Source: Hymenoscyphus infarciens (lineage: Eukaryota > Ascomycota > Leotiomycetes > Helotiales > Helotiaceae). Taken from it: a stretch of 64,000 nucleotides of DNA. Within the stretch, counting starts at the first letter, position 1. Each line of letters opens with the position of its first letter. The notes under the pieces are model-generated. The model was not told the origin of the DNA, ran no database searches, and saw only the letters and a program-made list of their open reading frames with translations. The DNA lies in assembly GCA_001414345.1 (NCBI GenBank), contig LLCB01000138.1:1-64000 (forward strand). The letters run 5' to 3'. Made by a program: the position numbers and the translations under genes. Shown piece after piece: positions 11,801 through 24,269 of this stretch.

Positions 11801-11989
11801 TTGGGTTTAGGGGCATGGAGAGGGAAATGAAGGGAAGGGGGTTATATGGGAAGAAATGATGGCTAACAATATGAAAAATAGGGACGTGAGAAGAAGGCCA
11901 ACAAACTCGAGCAAAGTGGTCTTTCTACTGAAGCTCTCCTCGCCATGCAAGAAGCTGCTTTCAAGGAGGCGGCTCAACGTCATGGATGA
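8806..11989 (+). CDS. NCB2: NC2-beta (Dr1) transcription repressor subunit
   Basis: Four exons: 8806-8827, 9468-9494, 11475-11734 and 11882-11989; product 138 residues, frame closes exactly. The start reads MSDREFGSNDDLSLPK, followed by the histone fold ATVQKIVTEILPPSSG...KDARDLLIECCVEFI...SSEANEISEKE, the diagnostic NC2-beta signature, and the C-terminal SGLSTEALLAMQEAAF tail. With NC2-alpha it forms a histone-fold dimer that binds TBP on promoter DNA and blocks TFIIA/TFIIB entry. Intron 1 (640 nt) and intron 2 (1,980 nt) are very long for a fungus, and exons 1 and 2 are only 22 and 27 nt. Intron 2 contains a decayed coding unit; intron 1 contains a short coding-like peptide from ATG 9141 (reads MDIDPKKVGPKTAKLLEEL). 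Confidence 0.93.
9661..11470 (+). pseudogene. coding unit nested in NC2-beta intron 2, disrupted
   Basis: Lies wholly inside the 1,980-nt second intron of NC2-beta, same strand. Frame 9671-10327 is open (Gln-rich start, Pro/Ser-rich middle); a good 5' splice site (GTAAGA at 10328) and a phase-0 acceptor AAGCAG near 10491 would join it to a second open stretch, about 10492-11097, rich in Pro and then Glu/Lys (KYVPESIRRHERARDFDDDH). An in-frame TAA at 11098 is followed by 73 more open codons in the same frame (KAEAEAESESKKTKKKFVKY), then a third frame stays coding-like to about 11470 (DSPGFDKPAFNNWRRLSGHF). One stop plus one frameshift argue for a decaying gene, though translation of a shorter protein is possible. 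Family unknown. Confidence 0.5.
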
Positions 11990-12404
11990 ATTTCATTTGA
12001 CACTCCTCTCATTTCAGTAACCACCTACCTACATTCGACCATAAAACTTCATGTGCTTTTGAGAGGGTTGAAACCGTTAGCGTCTTTGGGGGGTCAGGAT
12101 TGAGGGGTTGTGTGGTTATTTCTTTTCTTTGCTTTTGCATGGGTTATCTGGTTTTGCGGATAAGGCATTTTATGATTGTCTCAGTGGCATGGATGGACGG
12201 CGTTTTCTGGAGGCTGGGGGGTTTCGCGTGCATGGATTGGTGAGGTATTGCTATGAAGGGATAGGTAGCTGGTTTGTGAGCGATTTCGATGGTGCTTTTG
12301 TGCATTTGATAGGAATTCTAGCGTGCCAGCGAGCTTTTTCTCTCCACTTGTAGTTTATTGCTGTCATGATTTGATGATGTAATTTTGGATTGCGGATGTG
12401 AAGT

Positions 12405-12470
12405 CGTGGGTTACTCGTGGGTTACTCGTGGGTTACCTGCGGGTTACCCACAGCTTACTCGTGACTCGTA
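12405..12470 (+). repeat. short tandem repeat of CGTGGGTTACT type
   Basis: At least three near-perfect copies of an 11-bp unit (CGTGGGTTACT), then degenerate copies (TGCGGGTTACC, and further GCTTACTCG-type units out to about 12700). It marks the transition from normal GC to the AT-rich block. Confidence 0.7.
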
Positions 12471-13240
12471 CTTGGTCCCCAAATGTTTGGGTTAGCTCAT
12501 TTAAGATTTGATAGCTTACTAGCATGTTACTTACAGATTACTCGCTACCTGGTTTTGGCGCCTTAAATGTGAGGATTCGTTTGCTCGATATTTACAAGCT
12601 TACTCGCTTACCTTTTCAGCTCTAAGTAATTTAGTATTTACCTATAGCTTACTCGACATTTTATAGCTCACTCGTTATTACTCTAGCTTACTCGTCAATT
12701 ACTAGCTTAGTTAGAACTCTACTTTTAGCCTCTAAATAGGTTCTCACTTACTAAGTAGTTTAGCTTACTTATTAATTTAGAGATTACTCGCTACTTATTT
12801 TTAGCGCTAGCGCTTTAAACTTCCTCGTCTAAACGCTTCCTTCTAGATATTAGAATAAGAAAGAATACTCTTCTCTATTAGAGCGCTCTAAAAGTATAAA
12901 AGTCTAAAAACAACTAAGTTGTTAATTATAAATTATAAAGCGTAAATTATAAATTGTAAATTAAAAAAGTTAAGTTACTTTAAGCTAGATTAACTAAGGC
13001 CTCTAAGAGCTATACTTAGATATTTATAAATTATATTATACTATCTACTTACTCTCTTAATTCTTATTCTATTCTTTTATAGTATACGTATACTAAGAGA
13101 GAATAGGTGAGAATATAGATAAGAGTATAAAAGAGAGAGAAGAGATTTATAAGAGTAAGAGATTTAAGAGAGTAAGTAAACATTTCAGAGAGAGAGGAAG
13201 TTTTTCCTAGCGTAGGTAAAGGAAAGTAGTAAACAATCTA

Positions 13241-13251
13241 CTCTCTCTCTC

Positions 13252-13300
<49 letters not shown>
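13241..13300 (+). repeat. (CT)n microsatellite
   Basis: Sixty bases of CT dinucleotide repeat with two CTTT interruptions near its left end. Confidence 0.95.
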
Positions 13301-13305
<5 letters not shown>

Positions 13306-13469
13306 ATCTAGAAATAATAGAAAGAATACGATATAAGAGTTAAGTAATAGATAGTAAAGACATAATAGTAAGAGAGCATTAGTACTACTATATATATAAT
13401 AACTATTATCCTTCTCTATTCTTTAATTAGCTACTTACTTTTGTTGAAACTGTCTAGTCTTATTATAGA

Positions 13470-13519
13470 AAGAGAGAGAAGAGAAAGAGAGAGGAGGGAA
13501 GAGAAAGAGAGAGAGAGAA
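13470..13519 (+). repeat. (GA)n microsatellite
   Basis: Interrupted GA repeat about 170 bp right of the CT repeat. The two tracts are complementary in the same strand and could pair as a stem. Confidence 0.85.
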
Positions 13520-13620
13520 TTTAATTATTCTCTTTTTTTTACTTATATTTATTACGATTTACGATTTTGTCGTTTTTAGACTTTTATAGATTTAGGATAT
13601 AGTACTATACCAAAAGTGTT

Positions 13621-14181
13621 ATCTAAATAATCAGAAGTCGTTAAATAAAAGTTAGTATTGAAATATTTCTTTACTGCTATGAAGTTTAGATGAATTTTCA
13701 AATTAGAAGGAATAAGGACGAAATTCTGGCTTGTTTAAAAACGAGGTCCTTGTAAGTAAGTGATTTTGCTACGTAGTACGAACTTAAGAGAATACTTTCT
13801 CTAAGGACGTATAATGTTTAAAGGTTACGTGCATTGGTTCTCTCTGATTTGATTGGTAGGCTGAAATATTATGAGGAGTGTATTAATAGATAAGCAAGTG
13901 AGTGGCCCTTGAAACGATGATAGAGTGGCCAGTGGGGTCGAAATTCTTTCACTAGATTGGTGTTGAGGCCTTTGGAAAGGATCAGGTCTCTATCAATCTT
14001 GTATGGTAAAAGTGTCAAGCTGTGAAAAATCTATTTAACCACAACGCAGGTCCCATATGTACCATCCCTTTCCGTTTCCAATTTCTCCGGTTCTCCAGTG
14101 CTAAATCTCAAGCTCAACTCCAAACTTCAAAAGAAGAAAACGCCATTAAAACACCTTCCCGTCATCCCTCACCAAAACAAC
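13621..14181. other. intergenic region
   Basis: GC rises back to normal from about 13830. No gene seen before the 3' end of the minus-strand metallophosphoesterase. Confidence 0.45.
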
Positions 14182-16053
14182 CTAACAATCCTTCCCCCAA
14201 TTCTCCCCAATCCACCCAGCCATAAGCTCCGTCAATGTCTCCTCGGTATACACCTCCACATCCTCAGGCGCGTAAGAAACCCCGGCGAATTTCAGTGCCA
14301 TAAGAATCCAAGGCTGGATGAAATCCACAAATACCACATCAACAGTCTCGGGTTGCTCGGAAATTGGGAAGGAAAGAGGAACTTGGACACAGTTTGGTAC
14401 TGTGTAGTAAGAAATGGGGGCGTGGATTGTGTCGTCGCCGTCTGTGCCGAAGGCGTCTTTCGTGGTGTAGCCTGGAAGGAGGGGTGGTTCTTTGGAGGAA
14501 AGTGGGTTTTGAGATTGAGATTCGGGTTGTGGTTGGGGTTGAGCAATTATATCTTGCAGTATGGAAATTTGCTCTGGTGGCGCAAGATGAGCAGCGTTCA
14601 TACCAGCGGTAGAAAATACTTTATCCTCGTTGTTGATGAGTGGTAAAATCCTCTTCGCTGCTTCGTATGGTACATCCTTGATATATTGGAATTTACTGAC
14701 GAAAGGAGATATAATAAATGTAGTATCTTTCGTAAAAGCCCCCTTGAAGATGTCGAAGCGGAGGGTTCCTGTGTTGGTTATTGCTAGGGTAGGGATGTCC
14801 TTTCTTTTTTCGTTTTCTACGACTGCGGGGAGGACTTCCTTCTCAAGCCAGGTGAAGATGTTGTTTTCGCTTGGGTAAGGGGCTCTGCTTAGCCATAGAT
14901 CGCGTGGTGCGCAACCAAAGCTGTGGTCGAGTTTAAGGGCTTTTCGAGCTGATTGGATCATCGAAGAAATGTTCTTCCCGTGCTCGGTTGGGAATGTCTT
15001 TTCGTCGAGACCAGTGTGGTAGTGGTACCCGAAGAGGTTGTTGTCGATGTATCTCCTTTGAAATGTCATACCTCCTCTTTTCTTCAATTCTCCGCCGTGA
15101 GTTTGGTCAGCTGGGTTGCTTCCTATTCCTTTGATTGACATCCAGCCAATTGTTTCCATGTATCTTCCTGCTTGGAGACCATAGGATTTACTATCGTATT
15201 TGACGGAATTCCGGATATGGCTGTGTCCCCCGAAGAATTGGATTGGGGTGTCCCAGTTTTGACTTCGGATTGCCTTGTAGAGTGCTTTGTATTCGGGGCC
15301 ATTGAGGGTCGCATGTCCAATAACGAGGAATAGATCTGTTGGTTCTCGAATAGCGTCTTGGAACCACTCTTCTTTGATTGTATCCTCCACCTTCTGGACC
15401 ACTGTATTGTTCGCATTTCCGTCAAAGTTGAAGAGAAATCCAAATGCCACTACTCGAATTCCGCGATTTTTGGTTGTGAACTTTCGATATCGTTGTGCCA
15501 TGGGAATCGTCTCGCCAGTCATGGGATTGATATAATCCAAATTTGAAGCCAAATATCTCCCTTTGAAGTTTGGAACTGTCAAATCGTATTCTCTCGCGGC
15601 AGCATCCGCTTGATATAGTTCATGGTTTCCCGTACATATAACATCGATATGTTGTTCCTTCACAATATCATAGAAGAACTCTCCTTTTGGACTTGAGCCA
15701 TCGTATAACCCGTTTCCCTCGATTCGATCGCCCGTATCTATAAGTAGCAGATCGACCCCTTTCTTGTCGGCCTGTTCGCGGATCCTTTCGGCGAAAGATA
15801 TATAGTCTCCCCAGTCTGCGGAGTATTGTGGTCTGGAAGTAGTTAGGAAGTGCTAAATGCCGGAAGATGGGGGCGCGTACTCTTGCAGATGCCCAGCGTG
15901 CCAGCCGTGTGTATCTGTTGTTTGCATGAAGTTTAAGTCTCCCCACGGGAGGGATCTCATGGGTGCTGCTACTGCTTCTGGGGCGGATGGTTGCTCGGCT
16001 GCTGCGAGACTGAGGAGGACGCTGAAGGTCCATGTCAACAATGGTTTCGCCAT
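14182..16053 (-). CDS. 5'-nucleotidase / UshA-type metallophosphoesterase, secretory
   Basis: Exons 16053-15881 and 15832-14182 on the minus strand with a 48-nt intron; product 607 residues. N-terminal signal peptide (MAKPLLTWTFSVLLSLAAA). Metallophosphoesterase motifs are complete: TTDTHGWHAGH (DxH), DTGDRIEGNG (GDxxExN), CTGNHELY (GNHE), VIGHATL and GGHSHIR. The C-terminal half carries a 5'-nucleotidase-like domain (IPTLAITNTGTLRFDIFKG...). The overall arrangement resembles yeast YHR202W/Smn1, a vacuolar 5'-nucleotidase-like protein. Likely hydrolyses phosphoesters of nucleotides in the vacuole or outside the cell; the substrate is not shown by sequence. Start chosen at the ATG that gives a signal peptide; an upstream in-frame ATG at 16167 would bury it. 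Confidence 0.88.
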
Positions 16054-16342
16054 CTTGGGATTGTTGATTTCGGGTGTATTTGTATAGAGGGAAGGTGTAT
16101 CTTTCGTTCGAGTTCCAGCTCTGGGTAAATCTGGCCAAGTGTCAGTGGGCGATATCTTCAACCTCAAACGCAGGAGAAGGTTGAAAGGTTTCTGTTGTTA
16201 TGAATCAACATCAACCTTGAGGGGATTCCGAGTCTCAGGGCACCTCTCTGGGTGACGTGACGCTGATTTGACAGGGAAGCAAACACCCCTATCACCCGAT
16301 AAGAAGCGATAAGAAGCTGCGAGGCTGTAAGTGATGGTAGTA

Positions 16343-16355
16343 AGTGATAGTATTA
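16343..16355 (+). repeat. left target-site duplication of the LINE
   Basis: AGTGATAGTATTA, exactly repeated at 25551-25563 after the poly(A) tail of the LINE. Confidence 0.9.
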
Positions 16356-17519
16356 GAAAAACATCTCCGCGCGACTAAATCGATTTTTTAGAAATAAAAC
16401 TATAACTATATACTACATCGATAAGTAGATAATTATAATCGATTCCTAAGGGTCTCTTCCTCTAATAGTATTAAGAGCTTTAGCTACGTAGCTTGTTATT
16501 AGAAGGAAAGACGTAGATAGACGCGTTTATAGTAATTACCTCCTAGCTAAAGTACGATAACTTAAGGTATATAGTAACTATAATGCTAAAGGAAAGAAGA
16601 GAGTAGTATCTAATACTACTATAATCCTCTTTCTTAATTTAGTTAATAAATACCTCTCTATACTAGAAGTATAGAGTAATTAAGGCTAGCTATAGTAGGC
16701 TATTTAGTAACTCTAGGTAGACTTTAAAGCCTATAGTATATACTAAAACATGTTAATCTAGAAGCTTCTAGGTAAAGGTAAAGGAGCTTAAAAGTAATAG
16801 TAGAGCTAGAGTATATCTACTAATATACTAATCTATACTTCTATTACTAAAAGTACTAGTAATAGTATTAGTCCTACTACTTATATGTCCTCTTCTATTA
16901 TAAGAGCCTCTACTCTTAATAGCCTCGCTATAAAAGAGATATATATACTTATTAACTATAGTATTACTAAGGAGTGCCTACGAGCTCTTCTAAAGCTATC
17001 TAAAAAGCTTTTATAGTAGATAAATAAAGCTATTACTATAGTACTTAACGTATATTCTAGTTATAATTATAATAATAGTATATATACTACTATAAAGACA
17101 CTAGTTATACTAAAGTAGATAGAGGCTATTAAACTAATAAATAGTAAAGACGTCTTTCTCTATACTAGTAACCTTATAATAGTAGAGAAGATAGTATACT
17201 ATAGAGAAGAATAGGTAGGCTTTCTAGAAGAGAAGGCTGTAGTCCTAGTACTAATATAGAGAGTAGTCGTATCTTCGATACTAATTAAATTAGTAGATAT
17301 AAGAGACTAGGAGGCGATAGCTAAGAAGCTATATACTACTAACCCGACCCTTATCTAGAGCCTAAGAGAGATCTTAGATATTAGGTAGCTCTCTAAACAG
17401 AAGCTAGAAAAGAATACTAACGCTATTATAATAGAATTCTATAATATAGAAATCGCTAATATATATATTAAGACATATAAAGTAGTATAGAAAGGAGCTT
17501 CTAAATCTACTTAATAGTA

Positions 17520-17710
17520 TAGCTAAAAGGCCTAAGTTATCTAATACTTCTACTACTATAAATATAACTATATAGCACGTATATATAAAGCTAAGCGAAA
17601 GTATAGCTTCTATACTATAGACTATAACACTAAGAACTACGTAGAGAATAAAACCACTTATAAATATACTAACTATAAACTCCTATATATAGTATTCTTA
17701 AAGAACTATA
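17520..17710 (+). pseudogene. LINE ORF1 zinc-knuckle region, decayed
   Basis: Read through, it gives FYYYKYNYIARIYKAKRKYSF and a second unit with THxC-like spacing. Restoring Cys at RIP-able Tyr positions would give CCHC knuckles as in Tad1/Jockey-type gag-like ORF1 proteins. Confidence 0.6.
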
Positions 17711-18234
17711 AATTCTATAGCTAGGCTATAGAGAGAGTTAAGAATAAGAGAAAGTACTTATAGCTATAGCTACTATTTCTAGTAAGGCTAGTCTTTATAC
17801 TATTAGTCTTCTAGTAAAGAAGTAGAGCTACTATACTAGATAAAGAAGTACTAGAGAAAGAGAACGACAACCTATTTATAGAACTCTTTACTCTCTTCTT
17901 CTAAGCTAAACCTACTATCTAGAATACCTATAAGAATATTTAAATAGAAGGAGGAGTAGTAGAGGTAGATAAGAGACCTCTAGTAGTAGTAGAAGGAATC
18001 GTAGAGAGATTAAGAAAGAAGAGAGTAGAAGTAAGAGTTACTTTATAAAAGCCTATCTTACTTAAACCTTCTATCTTTACTATCTCTACTAATCTATCTA
18101 CTACTTAATAACTATTTATAATACTAACTAACCTAAGTAACATCTTTAGTTAAAATAGCTAGTCCTTTAAAACCTTAAATATACTAACTTAGTAGCTTAA
18201 GCTCTAATATAGAAAATTTAATAGCTCTTCTATA

Positions 18235-18239
18235 AAGCT
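18235..18239 (+). repeat. target-site duplication of the LTR element (left)
   Basis: AAGCT, repeated at 20930-20934 directly after the second LTR. Confidence 0.75.
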
Positions 18240-18550
18240 TATAACGGCACGAAATATACACTATAGGAGAAGAGGTATATAGGAGTGCGTTCGAGACTAA
18301 ATAACGTATATAAATACTAGGCTCTAATATAGAAGAAAAGGAAAAACTATCTCTCTTCTATTCTAGGAGTAGGCTACTATATATAAGAGGTTCGGATAGT
18401 ATAAAAGGGTCTAAAACCGAATAACCTCGGCTAATATAAAAGCTTAAACCTATATAACCTTCTTAAAATAGATAATATAAGATAATAACTACTAAAACCT
18501 TATATATAGTAGGTACTTCTAGCTATCTAGGATAATAGTATACTATTATA
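18240..18550 (-). repeat. LTR (3' LTR in element orientation)
   Basis: 311 bp; near-identical in layout to 20619-20929 and to 63628-63937, differing mainly by transitions. Confidence 0.85.
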
Positions 18551-20618
18551 TCTCTCTCTTTTAAAAAAAGACTTATTCTTGAGTTTATCTATCTCTTATT
18601 ATTTAAGGTTAAATTAGAATAGTGTAAGTGTTGTAATATTTATTATATTTATTAATTTTATTAGTTTAAAGATGCTTTATTTATTAAACTTTATTATAAG
18701 TAAGACGAGATATTGATTTTAGGTCTAAATTATAACTAAACTAATTTATAGATACTTATAAAAGAGAGACTTCGTTTCTAATCCTTTTATATTAAAAGTA
18801 AGCATTTATAAAAAGAGTATAGTCTAATCCGACTAGTAGTTAGAGAAAGTTTAAAGTTTAAAGTTTAAAAGTTTAAAAAGTTTAAAAAGTTTAAAATAGA
18901 GTTAAAGGCGAATTTAGAGTAGAGTCAGAAGTCGTTTAGTTAAGAGGTAATGTTAAAGGTAATAGTAATAACTTAGTTAAGAGCTTACTTTAAGAGTATA
19001 CTAATTTATATCTAATTCGAATTTAAAAAAAGAAAAAGAGTATAAGTCTAAAAAAGTTTAGAATAAAGTTAGAACTAAAAAGTTAATAATATTATAGATA
19101 GTAATAACTTAGCTAAGAGGTTACTATCTTTTAAGAGTATATTAATTCGATTTATATCTAATTCGAAAGTTTAAAATAAAAAAAGGACTTCTAGCCTAGC
19201 TAGAAGTAAAAGAAAGTAAAGAATATAAGACTCTATACTAGAGTCGGTGGAGTTCTAGCTAGTTAAAAGCGAAGTTATAGCTGAATTTTCAAAGTTGAAA
19301 TTATTATCTAAGTTTAGAATAATAAAAGGAGTAGTTTTAGTTAGTTAAATAAACTTAATACTAAAGTTATTATATTACTTTATTCCTTTTAAGGTACTTA
19401 AGGACTTATTTATCTTCTAATTTTAAAGAAAAGTCGCTGTTATATTATAGGGAGTTCAGAGCTAGATAGAGGTATTCTAAACCGAAGTGCTTCGGTTTTA
19501 CTCCTTATCTATAGCTAAAAGATCGTTTACTATTTTAGTAAAGTTATAATTCTAGTATCTCTTAAGCATAGTAGATAGGTTTTAGAGCTAAGGTGTAATC
19601 TTATCTTATATATAAAAGAAGTATTCTAATACTAGTATCTCTCTAAGTATAGCTATACTTAAAAAGTAAATGTTTTTTTAGCATATTCTTCTTCTAATTC
19701 TACTTCTATCTCTTTTAGATAATATTTAATTAGGATTAATAGTAATAACTTAGCTAAGAGCTTGCTTTTGAGTTTTCTTCTAATAGAAAGTGTATTTTAA
19801 CTGATTTATATTCAATTCAAGGGTAGTAGTAAGAAGGTATTAGAGGTAGCAGTGTCTCTTAAGTAAAAGAGGTCTAAATTTAGGCTTTAAAAAGTAAAGG
19901 AGGGTTTAAATAAGGGTTAGATTAGTAAGAGTTTAAAGGTAGAGTGTTTTTAACTTTAAAGTTTACTTATAATTTTATTCTTTATCTCTTAGTTAATCGA
20001 TTGTTTTATTCTTTATATTCTTTACTCTTATCTTATCTACCTATTATCTATATATTATTTATATTTAAGAAGTCTTACTTATCGTTTTATTAGAATCTTC
20101 TAGGTTTTAGTATATAGTTATAGATTAGGTTAGAGAGGGTTTAGATAGTTATCTTTTAAAAAGAGAGGTAGCTCTAGAAGGGGGTTATTACTCAACGTCT
20201 TATAGCGAAACTAATTTAGAGAGAGACCTAAGGTCTTCTTAGAAATTCGATATAATAATGTCGTTTAGAGAGCAGGAGGTAAGAGTAGATTTAGAAGCCT
20301 TCTAAATGACTTTAATATATCGACTTATTTATTAAACCTATATATAGTAGTCTCTATATAGAGAGAGTTATTAGAAGCCTCTAGAGTACTTAGTGTATTC
20401 CTGCTTCTTTAACGTGTAAAATACGCTTTTTACTAGCTGTCTAAAACTAATACTAAACCCTAATATTACTAGCTGTCTAGGAGATCTCTAGAATCCTAGC
20501 TATTTAAGAATAGCGTTATTCAAGTCCGATTCTAGCCTAAAAAAGAAATAAAAGCGACAATAAGCTCGAAGAGATATTATAAATACTATTACTAGCGAAG
20601 TAGAGTTTTTCCTTTTTA

Positions 20619-20929
20619 TATAATAGTACGAAATATATACTATAGAAGAAGAGGTATATAAGAGTGTGTTCGAGACTAAATAACGTATATAAATACTAGG
20701 CTCTAATACGGAAGAAAAGGAAAAACTATCTCTCTTCTACTCTAGGAGTAGGCTATTATATATAAGAGGTTCGGATAGTATAAAAGGGTCTGAAACCGAA
20801 TAACCTCGGCTAATACAAAAGCTCAAACCTACGTAACCTTTCTAAAACAGACAATATAAGACAATAACTGCCGAAACCCTATATATAGCAGGTACTCCTA
20901 GCTATCTAAGATAACGGTATACTATCATA
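20619..20929 (-). repeat. LTR (5' LTR in element orientation)
   Basis: 311 bp, same length as its partner. Retains more CG/CA sites than the other, so the two LTRs were not mutated equally. Confidence 0.85.
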
Positions 20930-22689
20930 AAGCTTAAAGAGGATAGAAACGTTAGTAACAGGTATACTATAGTAATAAAAAGCGGTAAGAGAGCTACGAA
21001 GAAGATATACTTCGCCTCTATATTTAAAGTTAAATAGACTAGGCTTACTAGTAATAGAAGATATAATAGTCTAGTATAAGAGTACGACGAAATTACTAAG
21101 AGCTATACTATAAAAAGAGCCGCTAACTATACTAGTATAGGATTAGCTCTAGAGTTAGAGAATAACCTTACTAATATCTTCTCTAGTATTCTATTAAGTT
21201 TAAAGGTATTATTAAATACCTTATTTATAGACGTCTTAAATACTAAGGCTATAAAGTGTTAAACCTCTCTTTAAACTAATTAATAAGTATATACTAGCAC
21301 TTTACTTTCTCTATTTTATAATATAATATTAAAAAATCATATAACGTAATAAACCTACTATTACGAAATAAGATAGTATAAGAGTATAATATTATAATAA
21401 TTTAAGAGCTATAGCTAAATAGCTATAATAAAAAACTTATTTATAACCTCTCTTAAGAAAGATTTAAAGCTTTTATAAGCAGATAGAGTAAGCTACTTAT
21501 ATACTTTCTTATAAATAGAAAAATTAATCCTACTTTAGTAAAAGTTACTAGAAGAGGCGATTATCTATACTCTCTCTATATTATACTAAAAATAGGTAAT
21601 AGTAATAAAGTTATTACTATTTATAATATCTATAACCTCTAATAGTAAGGTTAACTAGGTAAGATATATATAAAAGAGAAATAGAAAGGTATTCTAACCT
21701 AATCTATTCTACTAGAACTTAATATAGCGCTTAAAAAGTATAGAAATAATAAATAAATAGTAGTAAGAGACTTTAACCTATACTATAAAGAGTAGTTCAA
21801 AGACTTACTATTACTTATATATAGTTAGAAGAGGAAAGCTTAAGCTATAGCGTTACTAAGTATAGTAGGAGAAAGACATCTAGAACTAGCACTACTAAAA
21901 GGCTTAGTTACTAGACTCTAATCTAATATTCAATCTTATTTAATTAGAACTACTATTAACTTAAGTTAGTATAACTCTAGACTTATAGACTCTATCTAGT
22001 TATATAAGGTCTAAAAAGACCTAAATATAGCTACTAACTACGTCCTAGTTAAAACAGTCCTTTTTATTAACTATACACCTATACCAGTTATAGTAAATAA
22101 GGACTTTAAAAGGACAGATATAGAGCTTCTTAACATAATACTCTTACTACTTCTTCTAAAAACTAAAATCTATACTATAGCCGATCTAGATATAGTAGTT
22201 AATTTTATAATTTAAGTAGTATAAATAGCTATATAAGCCTCGATACTAGACTACGTTCTTACTCTTAAATCGATACCTAGCTTTATATAAGAGTATAGAG
22301 AAGCTATTCGAGAAGTTAAGCATATATAAAGAAGGTAGAATAGCTTAGATAGTATAGAGTATAATCTAAAAGCCTTTCTTAAAGCTAAAAAGATAAGAAA
22401 GAAGCTAATTACAATTACTTAAAAGAACATTTACAAAGATAAGGTATTAAACATAAGAGACGAGAAAGAGCTATAAGCTTTAATAAGATAGATATAATCA
22501 AGAGAGTCTCAAGCCTCTACTTTTACTTCTAATCTAAAGAAAAGAGATAGTATAATAGTAAAGGATATATAAGTAAAAGCTAATATACTATAATAAACCT
22601 TCTTTCTATCCTCTCTTAAACCTAACCTCTTAAACACCTACTTTTACCTATATCACTCTCTTAAAGAGCTCTAGACCTCTATTTAAAAG

Positions 22690-23430
22690 TACGAAATAAG
22701 AGTAGTAATATAAGAGACGTTATTAGATAAAGCTCTAAAAGAAGATAAAATACTAAATAGAGTTATCTAGATAGTAGCTAGTATTCTTACTCTATACCTT
22801 ACTAATATCTTTAATAAGTCTATAAAACTTTAGTATTACTTAAAGAGGTTTAAGAAGTCTATTATAGTTATCTTATATAAGCCTAGAAAAGAGACGTATA
22901 CTAAATCTAAATTATACTATTCTATTACTCTTATAAATATAATAGGTAAGGTTATAGACTTAATACTTACTAAAAGGATCTAGTACTATATAGAGAAACA
23001 CTTTATACTACTAATAACATATATAAGAGGTTATAAGTAATTATTATATAAGTATAATATCTACCTTCTACTTAAAAAGATATACTTAGCTTAGAGAAAG
23101 AGAAAAATAGCAAGCCTACTTATACTTAACATCTTAGAGGCTTTTAACTACACGTTATATAAAAGGCTAATCTATAATATAAAGAAAAGAGGCCTACCTC
23201 TAGAAGTTATTCACTAGATATCTAGCTATCTTATAAGAAAGACTATCTAGATTAAGCTATTCAAAGATATAAGTAATATATATAATATAATAACTAGTAT
23301 TCTTTAAAGCTCTTCTCTCTCTTCTATCCTCTATCTCTTTTATAACATAGACCTTATTAATATTAGTAAAGGCTACGATCTGTCTATAAAGTATATTAAT
23401 AATATATACTTCCTTATAAAGGGCTATATT
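22690..23430 (+). pseudogene. LINE reverse transcriptase region, decayed
   Basis: Read through stops: ...ILYKPRKETYTKSKLYYSIT, INIIGKVIDLILTKRI, then SSSLSSILYLFYN and YINNIYFL. These are RT blocks of the R1/Tad/Jockey type with the catalytic FVDD now INN, a change expected from G-to-A mutation of GAT codons. Confidence 0.7.
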
Positions 23431-24269
23431 ATAGAGACTATAATCTAAAAGCTAGAGATTATATATTATAAAACTAATAATTAGACTCGAAAACACGCCT
23501 TAGTATTCGCTCTTACTAAGTATAAGCTTATCTACTTTATTTATAAAGGGAATAAAAAGCGTATTTATAACGAATTCTAGTCTATTAATCTAGGATAAAG
23601 TAGGATCGTCGAAGCTATATCTTATATCTAATATCTAAGAGTTATCTTAGACTCTAAACTAAATAGTATAAAGTATATAGAATATGTTAAGGTTAAGATT
23701 AAGAAGTCGATTTAAGTACTAAGTAATATAGTAGAGTTAACGTAGGATACTTTAATAAGTAATATAATTACTCTTATAAAAGCAATTATTATACTCTAGA
23801 TCTTATTTACTAGCTTAACTTAGTAGATATCTAATCTAATAATATAAAGTTAAAAGACTTATTAGAAGAAGATAATCTAAATACTAAATACTCTTTAAAA
23901 GAAGGTACTATATATAGTAACTAGAGCCTTCTAAACTATAATAGTAGTAGTTATTAAAGCTAAAACAGATTTCCTCTTAATTAATATTTAGCTAGACTAT
24001 ACTAGTATAATCTCTATAAACCGAATTAAAGCATTACCTATATATATATATATTATAATACTTAGAAAGAGAGGAACTATTAGAGATAGCTTAGCTTACC
24101 TCTCCCCCTTTTAAGAGCTTAAACGTAAGGTATAAATAACTATTAGATAATAATAATAAGAAAGAATTAAAAGAAAGATCTCAATTATTACTAAACTATA
24201 GTAGTTACTACCTAATATCTACATTACCCTAGACGTTAAGATAGTAGTAAAAGAATATAATAAAGTCTA

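Larger units (their letters stand above)
12500..13620. repeat. AT-rich RIP-type block
   Basis: TA-rich, stop-rich and without open frames. No element ends could be identified. It includes the two simple repeats listed separately. Confidence 0.7.
18240..20929 (-). mobile_element. LTR retrotransposon nested in the LINE, RIP-mutated
   Basis: Two direct 311-bp LTRs (18240-18550 and 20619-20929) flanked by the 5-bp duplication AAGCT. LTR ends are TG..CA before RIP (the least mutated copy at 63628 begins TGTAACGG). On the minus strand the sequence next to the inner edge of the LTR at 18550 is purine-rich (AAAAGAGAGAGA; AAAGAAGGGGGA in the 63.9-kb copy), a polypurine tract, which sets the orientation to minus. 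The internal region is only about 2.07 kb with no recognisable gag or pol, so this is a non-autonomous (TRIM/LARD-like) or deleted copy. It interrupts the LINE between ORF1 and ORF2. Confidence 0.8.

Noticed and set aside
12108..12353. 81-codon frame after NC2-beta
   Set aside because: Lies in the 3' flank, Phe/Gly-rich, no splice or domain support.
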